DNA of 12,028 nt from Methanobacterium sp. (GTDB lineage Archaea; Methanobacteriota; Methanobacteria; Methanobacteriales; Methanobacteriaceae), in NCBI GenBank assembly GCA_020855015.1, contig JAHKLP010000032.1:1-12028 (forward strand). Direction: 5' to 3'. Below, piece after piece: positions 7,088 through 12,028 of the stretch (its first letter is position 1; every line of letters starts with the position of its first letter). The notes beneath the pieces are model-generated. The model did not search any database. It saw nothing but the letters and a program-made list of their open reading frames with translations, and had not been told where the DNA came from. The position numbers and the translations under genes were made by a program.

Positions 7088-8092
7088 TCAATACCTTACC
7101 TTCCCTATATGTCTGGTACTGCCTGGGTCCTCGCCATTATAGTGTGCCAAGTAGTAAATGAACCATTCTAAGGGCACTACCAGTACGAATGGTGATAAGA
7201 GGGGGTTAATATCTGCATAGTCCTGCATTCGATAAATTATGTTTTCAGCACCTATTTTATTTGAAAATTCTATTGATTTATGGGTGAACTCATCTCCAGG
7301 ATACCCAGCATCCAGAAAAACCACGGGAATATTTTTTTCCACTCTTTCAATGAGCCCATGACGGAATTCTCCGGAATATAAGGGACAGGCATGTTTAAGA
7401 GCTCCTTCCATGAACATGGTCATGGCCAGTTTGTAGGCCAGACCATAGTTGGGACCGCTTCCCATGGCATAAAAAATATCATAATCTGCGTATTTTTTTG
7501 CTAAAGCTTTATTTTCGTCTTTAGTTTTATTTAAAAGGTCTTCTGTGATTGATGGAATTTTTTTCAGATCACCAATAACTTTCTTGGCAATTGAGGAATC
7601 TTCCATACTGAATAATATCTGATACAGGCTCATTAATTGAGTCATATATGTTTTTGTCCCCAGTATAGCGTTCTCCCGACCGCAAAGAGTTAAAACAGAA
7701 TCATCAGACTCTTTCTTCATGGTGCTTTCTGCTTCGTTAACTATGGAGACGGTGTAGATGTCCTCTTCCTGGGCCCTTCTCATGGCAGCTAGAGTATCAG
7801 CTGTTTCTCCAGATTGAGATGTTAGAATAACTCCCGCATTTTCGCTCTGGAGTTTTTTATGATAAAAAAATTCGTAACCAGTAAAAACCTCCAAATTACG
7901 GTTAGACACCATTTTCATAGCATCAATAGCTGAAAAACAGGTTGATAGAGAGCTTCCGCACCCTACCAGATATATCTTGTCAAATTCTCTGAATTTCTCA
8001 CTTATTTCTTTCATATGAGATTTTTCAGCGTCAATGGTCTTCTCTAAAGAGGTAGGCTGTTCCATCATCTCTTCATACATTTTATAATGCAT
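7088..8092 (-). CDS. Two-SIS-domain sugar-phosphate isomerase (GlmS isomerase-like, no glutaminase domain)
   Basis: A protein of 334 residues from ATG at 8092-8090. Two tandem SIS domains are seen. The first has IYLVGCGSSLSTCFSAIDAMK and the phosphosugar-binding SQSGETADTLAAMRRA; the second has IFYAMGSGPNYGLAYKLAMTMFMEGALKHACPLYSGEFRHG. The ending RHIGKVRY recalls the C-terminal active-site loop of GlmS (K-V-x). GlmS and its relatives isomerise or deaminate ketose/aldose phosphates. The N-terminal glutamine amidotransferase domain of GlmS is absent, so any amino transfer would need free ammonia. Alternatives are a glucosamine-6-phosphate deaminase/isomerase or an FrlB-like deglycase. Start choice: a TTG at 8104 would add four residues, but GAGGGATC at 8102-8095 is placed for the ATG and overlaps that TTG. 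It is transcribed alone, with a 337-bp gap upstream. Confidence 0.88.
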   Translation of the reverse strand: MHYKMYEEMMEQPTSLEKTIDAEKSHMKEISEKFREFDKIYLVGCGSSLSTCFSAIDAMKMVSNRNLEVFTGYEFFYHKKLQSENAGVILTSQSGETADTLAAMRRAQEEDIYTVSIVNEAESTMKKESDDSVLTLCGRENAILGTKTYMTQLMSLYQILFSMEDSSIAKKVIGDLKKIPSITEDLLNKTKDENKALAKKYADYDIFYAMGSGPNYGLAYKLAMTMFMEGALKHACPLYSGEFRHGLIERVEKNIPVVFLDAGYPGDEFTHKSIEFSNKIGAENIIYRMQDYADINPLLSPFVLVVPLEWFIYYLAHYNGEDPGSTRHIGKVRY

Positions 8093-8094
8093 AG

Positions 8095-8102
8095 GATCCC
8101 TC
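8095..8102 (-). promoter_or_regulatory. Ribosome binding site deciding the SIS start
   Basis: On the minus strand GAGGGATC resembles the consensus GGAGGTGATC. It lies just upstream of the ATG at 8092, and its position argues against the overlapping TTG at 8104-8102. Confidence 0.6.
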
Positions 8103-8429
8103 AATAATTAGATAGTGGTTTTAAGTAAGTATAATAATAATTAAACATTTATGCATTCATTAACGATTATTGGATTATATATTATAATTTTGATTATATT
8201 CAAATCATGTGTAATTTATATCTGGTCTTTTTCATTGATACATCTGTCTTCTAATTCTCTTTTTAAATCCTATTTTCTTTAACCCATATATTTCCTATAT
8301 ATTTATAATATAATTTCTCTTTTACACCAGAGTTATGCATTGAAACTGGAGTTTGATATTCCAAATTTTGCTGTCTAGAGTATGCTTAAAACAGAATTAT
8401 CATTCTAGAAAAACAGATTAAAATAACCA
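8103..8429. other. AT-rich intergenic region upstream of the SIS gene
   Basis: About 330 bp without a credible gene on either strand. It holds many TATA-like runs; on the minus strand, the TTATTATTATA segment at about 8130-8141 is the nearest candidate for the SIS promoter. Small features are AAACT-GG-AGTTT at 8343-8354 and two TCTAGA copies 30 bp apart (8374-8379 and 8404-8409). A5 at 8409-8413 gives U5 after the ThiN stop codon on the minus strand. None is convincing as a functional element. Confidence 0.4.
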
Positions 8430-8987
8430 TCACTTTTTTAGGTTGGTTAGGAAAAGTTTCGCAAGACATATTGCCAGCTCCGCCACTTCTACAGGGTTTG
8501 TTCCCAGAAGTACAATCATGGGTTCCTTTCCCCAGCCCCCAGTATGATATATAACATCGGGAATAGCCTTTAGATTTTCCATAGCAATCTTAACACCCCA
8601 TGAAATAGTACTTCCCTCTTCCTTTTCTATTTCAACGGGTTCCTGGTTGCGGTCATAACTGGCAACAACTAAACCTAATTTCTGACAGATCTCCACCAGA
8701 TGTGGGTGATATTTTATATTGAGTGCACTGCGTTTGTCAGGATCATATTTCATCATACTTAAAACTAGTCTGGCCATATGGGATGAGGCAGCATAATCTG
8801 GCTGAGCAACAGCTTTGGGCAGACCATTAACAATAGTTATACGTCCGGGTATCCCAGCAACATCCTCTATTGTCTCCGCATTCTTTCGCGCCATTACAAT
8901 GTTGCTACGCACTTCAGGAATAATCTCTGCAAATTCAGGGGAAGTTTCCAGTATTTGCACAGCCATTTCAAGCTTTTCTATGATCAT
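8430..8987 (-). CDS. thiN: Stand-alone ThiN-type thiamine-phosphate synthase
   Basis: A 185-residue protein made of a single ThiN domain. Hallmarks are the opening SPEFAEIIPEVRSNIVMA (16-33), IEDVAGIPGRI, YAASSHMARLVL (H70), DKRSALNIKYHP (R86, H94, H96), GSTISWG, and PDVIYHTGGWGKEP (H148). In archaea and Thermotoga ThiN joins HMP-pyrophosphate to hydroxyethylthiazole phosphate to give thiamine phosphate, replacing the unrelated ThiE. It is usually found fused to the kinase ThiD (ThiDN) or, with an N-terminal HTH, as the regulator ThiR. Here there is no ThiD and no HTH, because the reading frame starts right at the domain. The conserved Arg and His residues suggest an active enzyme, though a ligand-binding regulator cannot be excluded. 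No other thiamine gene is in the window. A BRE/TATA-like promoter lies at 9012-9026 and predicts a very short leader. Confidence 0.88.
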   Translation of the reverse strand: MIIEKLEMAVQILETSPEFAEIIPEVRSNIVMARKNAETIEDVAGIPGRITIVNGLPKAVAQPDYAASSHMARLVLSMMKYDPDKRSALNIKYHPHLVEICQKLGLVVASYDRNQEPVEIEKEEGSTISWGVKIAMENLKAIPDVIYHTGGWGKEPMIVLLGTNPVEVAELAICLAKLFLTNLKK

Positions 8988-9011
8988 ATTAGAAGCCTTT
9001 GAATGAAATTA

Positions 9012-9037
9012 GTTATAAATTTTGGCGTCCCAAATTT
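9012..9037 (-). promoter_or_regulatory. Candidate thiN promoter with overlapping inverted repeat
   Basis: On the minus strand GCCAAA (BRE-like) runs into ATTTATAAC (TATA-like) at 9026-9012, about 25-33 nt before the thiN ATG, so the transcript would be almost leaderless. The same stretch forms an inverted repeat, TTTGG-CGTC-CCAAA (9021-9034), extended by AAA/TTT across a one-base bulge. It is placed where a repressor could block TBP/TFB. No TPP riboswitch-like sequence is visible. Confidence 0.45.
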
Positions 9038-9379
9038 TCCAGCTAAATAAATCTGTAGATATTTTTTAAGCCTTATTTAACTTAGATTAATCATTTGTAG
9101 AGAAACCGGAATTTATCCCGATAATTGATATTTAGATGATTATTGTTGGTGTTCCTATTTTTAGTCCATTAATTTGATTCAGATATTATCTTGGAAATTC
9201 AGAACAGACCCCTTTGGTGCATAGAGAAAGCAATTTTTTTAAAATGCATCAATTTTACATTTTTATTACCATAATTCTAATCAAAGACTTATTAATTTTT
9301 CAAGGAATGTTTACTACTCCTTACCATTATTTTTCTTAAAATGGATAACAAAGTTTTTCCTAAAACCATGTGGAGTTTA
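9038..9379. other. Featureless AT-rich part of the 8988-9662 intergenic region
   Basis: About 340 bp with no credible ORF, RNA gene or clear repeat on either strand. It is rich in A/T homopolymer runs. Together with the elements listed at 9380-9643 it makes up the largest gene-free stretch of the window. Confidence 0.5.
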
Positions 9380-9403
9380 AAGATGTGACCATATTCACAT
9401 CTT
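9380..9403. repeat. Perfect 9-bp inverted repeat AAGATGTGA-CCATAT-TCACATCTT
   Basis: Both arms match exactly around a 6-nt centre. The half-site GATGTGAC (9382-9389) recurs at 9426-9433 in direct orientation. The symmetry fits an operator for a dimeric regulator, or an RNA hairpin in a long leader. It lies about 280 bp before the surface-protein gene. Confidence 0.6.
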
Positions 9404-9419
9404 AACATTAAATCTCGCT

Positions 9420-9488
9420 GGTCATGATGTGACAGGAGTGGGTTGATGGAGTTGTTTGAAAAGAAATATTATTAAAGGAGGTCATGAT
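9420..9488 (+). repeat. Direct repeat GGTCATGAT, two copies 60 bp apart
   Basis: Exact 9-base copies start at 9420 and 9480. The second is merged with a strong ribosome binding site (AAAGGAGGTCATG). Between them is the 9-codon ORF listed separately. The significance is unknown. Confidence 0.4.
9446..9475 (+). CDS. Possible 9-codon leader ORF
   Basis: ATG...TAA encodes MELFEKKYY. It is preceded by AGGAG 7-8 nt upstream (in ACAGGAGTGGGTTG). Its stop codon abuts a second strong ribosome binding site AGGAGG and a four-codon ORF, MIKN, at 9484-9498. These could be leader peptides of an attenuator ending at the T8 tract (9539-9546), or chance. Evidence is limited to the ribosome binding sites. Confidence 0.2.
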   Translation: MELFEKKYY

Positions 9489-9533
9489 TAAAAATTGATA
9501 TTTCAGGCGTTTTGAATTTAAAAAAGCTTATTC

Positions 9534-9546
9534 GGGGGTTTTTTTT
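9534..9546 (+). terminator. GGGGG-T8 tract upstream of the surface-protein gene
   Basis: Five G followed by eight T on the plus strand, an effective termination signal for archaeal RNA polymerase. It would end any transcript coming from the 9380-9500 region before the surface-protein promoter. No strong stem is seen directly before it. Confidence 0.4.
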
Positions 9547-9566
9547 GCCAAAAATCTATGACAACA

Positions 9567-9574
9567 TTTATATG
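9567..9574 (+). promoter_or_regulatory. Candidate TATA box of the surface-protein gene
   Basis: TTTATATG, with a predicted transcription start about 25 nt downstream near 9595. That places the start at or next to the hairpin at 9596-9627 and gives a leader of 55-70 nt. Assigned by eye. Confidence 0.45.
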
Positions 9575-9595
9575 CAGAAAAGGACGATCTTAATG

Positions 9596-9627
9596 TGTCA
9601 GGAACATCTATCTGTGTTCAACTGACA
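9596..9627 (+). promoter_or_regulatory. 11-bp hairpin in the 5' leader of the surface-protein mRNA
   Basis: TGTCAG-GAACA (9596-9606) pairs with TGTTC-AA-CTGACA (9615-9627): eleven pairs with a two-base AA bulge and an 8-nt loop. It ends 9 nt before the ribosome binding site GAGGGGG (9637-9643). It may stabilise the 5' end or control translation. Confidence 0.55.
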
Positions 9628-9636
9628 GCAGACATT

Positions 9637-9643
9637 GAGGGGG
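9637..9643 (+). promoter_or_regulatory. Ribosome binding site GAGGGGG of the surface-protein gene
   Basis: The only strong site near the gene. It is 7 nt before CTG at 9651 but 19 nt before TTG at 9663, and so favours the CTG as true start. An in-frame TGA at 9636-9638 excludes starts further upstream. Confidence 0.5.
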
Positions 9644-9662
9644 CATATTACTGAAGCAACAA

Positions 9663-11996
9663 TTGCTGCTAGTTATGCTACTCCTACTTGGAGTTGGCAT
9701 GCTGGCCCCTAGTATAATCTATGCCACCCCTAATCAGTCCGCAACAGAAAATTTCGCGAACGCAACCAATGTCAGTGAAATAGCAGAAAACAACACCAAT
9801 ACATCTACCATTCAGAATACAACCACTACGGTGGTTAATGATTCAGATATTACTCAGCAAGAAAACCAGACAGCAGAAACGCTCAATAGTTCTCAAAATA
9901 GTTCATCCGATTTCAGTAACGGAACAGAAACCATTCAGAATTACACAGCGGCAGCATCAGATGGATTCCAAAATGTCCACGCATTATGGATCAGTGCGGA
10001 TGAAGTATCGGACGTGAATCTCAGCGAATTATTAAAAGCCAGAATAACGGATATATTCGTTAAGACAAACCGATTTTCTTCTCCAAATTACCAAACTGTC
10101 CTGACAGCCATACTAAGTAAGTTAAACGGAACTGGAATAAGGGTACATGCCTGGGTTTCCTGCTTCATAGATGAAAATGGAAAATGGGTAGATCCTCTCG
10201 GGGAAACTATCACATCCACAGTCAAAGTACCCTCCACCAAAACAGTGAAAGTAGCCACAAAAAAATGGTATAAAAGCTGGTACAAGGTCTGGTACAAAAC
10301 TTGGTACAAAAGTTGGTACAAATACAGGGGATTATGGAGATACTCCTGGAAATCCTACTGGAAGTACAGCTGGAACTACCAATGGAAGTACTATTGGTCT
10401 TACAGCTACAAAACCACCACTACCTACACAACAAAGACCATAACATCGACAAACACGAGTTTCAATGACGCACTGGTAAGTTACATTGCAGGCCTCGCTA
10501 AAAATTACGATATCGACGGCATCCACCTGGATTACGTCCGTTATCCTGGAACTGCATACAAGCATTCTGGTGGAACAGATGCCATCACCAACTTTGTAAA
10601 AAAAGTTGATGAGACATTATATTCCATCAGCCCCAAGATATCCGTTTCAGCTGCTCTCATGCCCGAGTGCAGTATAAATGGTTATTATTACGGCCAGGAC
10701 TATGCTGCTCTCTCAGAATACCTGGATTTCCTTGTTCCAATGATCTACAAGGGAAATTACAACCAGGACACAGCATGGATCGGAACCACCACCAAATGGA
10801 TTGTAGAACATTCAAGCAAACCAGTGGTGGCGGGTTTACAGGTGTATGAAAGCGATAGTAACGTAAAGAAATTATCTGCAGCAGAAATCAACCAGGACAT
10901 ACAATCTGCCACTTCTAACGGATCATCAGGATACGCCCTGTTCCGATATGGGTTGGTGGATAAAGCCTTCTTTAACCAGTCTACCAGTACAAACACAACC
11001 AGCACTACAACCCCAACTACGACTACCACAACCACTACTAGCTCAAAAACAACCAAATACACACTTGCCGATATCATTAACGCAGCTGGAAGAGTTAAGA
11101 CATATATTGAAACCAATCATGCTCTTCCGAAGTATGTGCAAATGGGATCAGTGCAAGTCACTATGCCTCAGTTCCTGAGGTTACTTACAACAGGCGTATT
11201 ACAGTTGAAAAATGGGGTCACCACCTCTATAACTTTAAAAAGTACTCAAACAGCACCAAAACCCTATGAGAAAATGACCAGTGGTAACCTGGACAAATCA
11301 GGGTATCTTGACCTGGCAAGCCGTATAAAATCCTTCATGGATGCCAATAATGCGGCACCAAATTACGGGTCAAGTACTCTAGGAAAAATTCGTTACGAAT
11401 CACTGATCTACCTCTACAGCAGGGTTATGGCTTTCTACGGAAAAGAGAAGTACTTGCCAAAGTATGCGGTGATGAAACCATGGAGCTCTGTTAGCTCAAG
11501 TAGTACGTCAACAAGCACAACCGAGACAATACCAAGTAGTTTGCAGATTTACCTGCAAGTAACGGATAATTGTCAGGTTAAAGACAGTAGTATAGTGGCT
11601 ATGGCAAAAAGTATAACCTCCGGAGCTACATCCAGCTATGATAAGGCCACTCGCATCTTTAACTGGGTGCGAGACAACCTCGAATATTCATATTACTACA
11701 ATACCCAGAAAGGAGCTGTTCAAACGCTCTCTTCTAGGAGTGGTAATTGTTGTGACCATTCACACCTAATCGTGGCCCTTTCAAGAGCATCTGGATTACC
11801 AGCAAGGTATGTGCACGGGGATTGTTACTTCACTACAAGTAAAACTTGGTATGGTCATGTATGGGCTGAGATATACGTTAATGGAAAATGGTACACTGCG
11901 GATGGAACTAGTTACCGAAATTCGCTTGGATCAGTCCAAAACTGGGACACAAGTTCGTGGACAAAAAAAGGGACCTACGCGGAGCTGCCCTTCTAA
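9663..11996 (+). CDS. Secreted pseudomurein-binding protein: GHL10-like barrel, two PMB repeats, transglutaminase-like endopeptidase domain
   Basis: 777 codons from TTG at 9663; CTG at 9651 fits the ribosome binding site better and adds MKQQ, giving the signal peptide a positive n-region. Residues 1-21 are the hydrophobic signal core (LLVMLLLLGVGML...IIYA). Residues 22-100 are an Asn/Thr/Ser linker with 12 N-glycosylation sequons. Residues ~103-435 resemble a GHL10/DUF187-type glycan-hydrolase barrel (VHALWISADEV; YDIDGIHLDYVRYP at 282-295), interrupted by a Trp/Tyr/Lys repeat at 201-249. A Thr-rich linker (440-464) leads to two pseudomurein-binding repeats (~474-508 and ~551-589). After a Ser/Thr linker comes a transglutaminase-like domain (625-777) with the likely triad C696 (SGNCCDHS), H732 (YGHVWAEIY) and D747 (YTADGTS). 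PeiW/PeiP pseudomurein endoisopeptidases combine the same two module types. A role in wall remodelling or cell separation is inferred. Confidence 0.88.
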   Translation: MLLVMLLLLGVGMLAPSIIYATPNQSATENFANATNVSEIAENNTNTSTIQNTTTTVVNDSDITQQENQTAETLNSSQNSSSDFSNGTETIQNYTAAASDGFQNVHALWISADEVSDVNLSELLKARITDIFVKTNRFSSPNYQTVLTAILSKLNGTGIRVHAWVSCFIDENGKWVDPLGETITSTVKVPSTKTVKVATKKWYKSWYKVWYKTWYKSWYKYRGLWRYSWKSYWKYSWNYQWKYYWSYSYKTTTTYTTKTITSTNTSFNDALVSYIAGLAKNYDIDGIHLDYVRYPGTAYKHSGGTDAITNFVKKVDETLYSISPKISVSAALMPECSINGYYYGQDYAALSEYLDFLVPMIYKGNYNQDTAWIGTTTKWIVEHSSKPVVAGLQVYESDSNVKKLSAAEINQDIQSATSNGSSGYALFRYGLVDKAFFNQSTSTNTTSTTTPTTTTTTTTSSKTTKYTLADIINAAGRVKTYIETNHALPKYVQMGSVQVTMPQFLRLLTTGVLQLKNGVTTSITLKSTQTAPKPYEKMTSGNLDKSGYLDLASRIKSFMDANNAAPNYGSSTLGKIRYESLIYLYSRVMAFYGKEKYLPKYAVMKPWSSVSSSSTSTSTTETIPSSLQIYLQVTDNCQVKDSSIVAMAKSITSGATSSYDKATRIFNWVRDNLEYSYYYNTQKGAVQTLSSRSGNCCDHSHLIVALSRASGLPARYVHGDCYFTTSKTWYGHVWAEIYVNGKWYTADGTSYRNSLGSVQNWDTSSWTKKGTYAELPF
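10266..10325 (+). repeat. Five tandem 12-bp repeats encoding W-Y-K-x
   Basis: Five back-to-back 12-base units (TGGTAYAARRNN type) encode WYKS, WYKV, WYKT, WYKS and WYKY. Third-codon differences between units show the repeat is not freshly expanded. A more degenerate W-x-x-x continuation follows to 10409. Confidence 0.85.
10979..11054 (+). repeat. Thr-codon (ACN) low-complexity linker
   Basis: A run of ACN and AGC codons encodes a Thr/Ser-rich linker of about 25 residues between the barrel and the pseudomurein-binding repeats, including eight Thr in a row. Such linkers are usually O-glycosylated spacers in archaeal wall proteins. Confidence 0.7.
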
Positions 11997-12000
11997 ACCC

Positions 12001-12022
12001 TTTCTTTTTTTTCTTTTTTTTT
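12001..12022 (+). terminator. Poly-T terminator after the surface-protein gene
   Basis: A 22-base tract that is all T except two C, starting 4 nt after the TAA. This is a textbook archaeal U-rich terminator. Confidence 0.75.
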
Positions 12023-12028
12023 GAATAC

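Noticed and set aside
8988..9662. Possible tRNA, riboswitch or CRISPR leader in the large intergenic region
   Set aside because: No cloverleaf, no TPP-box sequence and no regularly spaced repeat units were found; only the short inverted and direct repeats listed.
10266..10409. Could the WYKx DNA repeat be a CRISPR or mobile-element repeat?
   Set aside because: Units are 12 bp, in frame, without spacers, and diverged at third codon positions; this is a coding repeat.
10757..11116. Minus-strand open frame with a long Val run
   Set aside because: It is the complement of the ACN threonine linker of the surface protein; the Val run is a by-product of that repeat.
1..12028. A defence island, prophage or transposon
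   Set aside because: No nuclease, integrase, transposase or phage structural gene is present. The PMBR/transglutaminase protein resembles phage lysins in domain type but has a signal peptide, a glycosylation-rich stalk and host-like neighbours.

Overview
The window looks like chromosome from a methanogenic archaeon of the order Methanobacteriales, probably Methanobacterium or a close relative. The evidence is as follows. The last gene encodes a secreted protein with pseudomurein-binding repeats and a transglutaminase-like domain of the pseudomurein endoisopeptidase type. An archaeal sulfide-dependent homocysteine synthesis pair (HcyBio-CBS protein plus NIL-ferredoxin) is present. So are archaeal-type NOG1, AMMECR1, TldD and ThiN. 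Intergenic DNA is AT-rich, with TATA-like boxes, GGTGAT-type ribosome binding sites and poly-T terminators. The assignment rests on gene content only.

Layout: positions 1-2902 are on the minus strand. They hold a GNAT acetyltransferase cut by the window edge, a small membrane-anchored zinc-ribbon protein, and a two-gene operon (HcyBio-CBS then NIL/2x[4Fe-4S] ferredoxin, sharing GTGA) for making homocysteine from aspartate semialdehyde and sulfide. A 250-bp divergent spacer leads into a plus-strand run: tldD, overlapping AMMECR1 by one base, then a NOG1-type GTPase and an Hsp20 with an unusual repetitive N-terminal arm. Convergent to these, on the minus strand, are a two-SIS-domain sugar-phosphate isomerase lacking a glutaminase domain and a stand-alone ThiN thiamine-phosphate synthase. 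After a 675-bp intergenic region rich in inverted repeats comes a 777-codon plus-strand cell-surface protein.

Most of the window is ordinary archaeal housekeeping. The part most worth a second look is the right end. The surface protein combines a glycan-hydrolase-like (GHL10-type) barrel, two pseudomurein-binding repeats and a Cys-His-Asp transglutaminase-like domain. Its barrel is interrupted by a segment with tryptophan at every fourth residue (11 Trp). Its upstream region holds a strong 11-bp hairpin close to the predicted transcription start, a separate 9-bp perfect inverted repeat with copies of its half-site, two tiny ORFs with strong ribosome binding sites, and a T8 tract. Its best-supported start codon is a non-canonical CTG. 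I see no CRISPR array, transposase, integrase, tRNA or rRNA, and no recognisable defence system.
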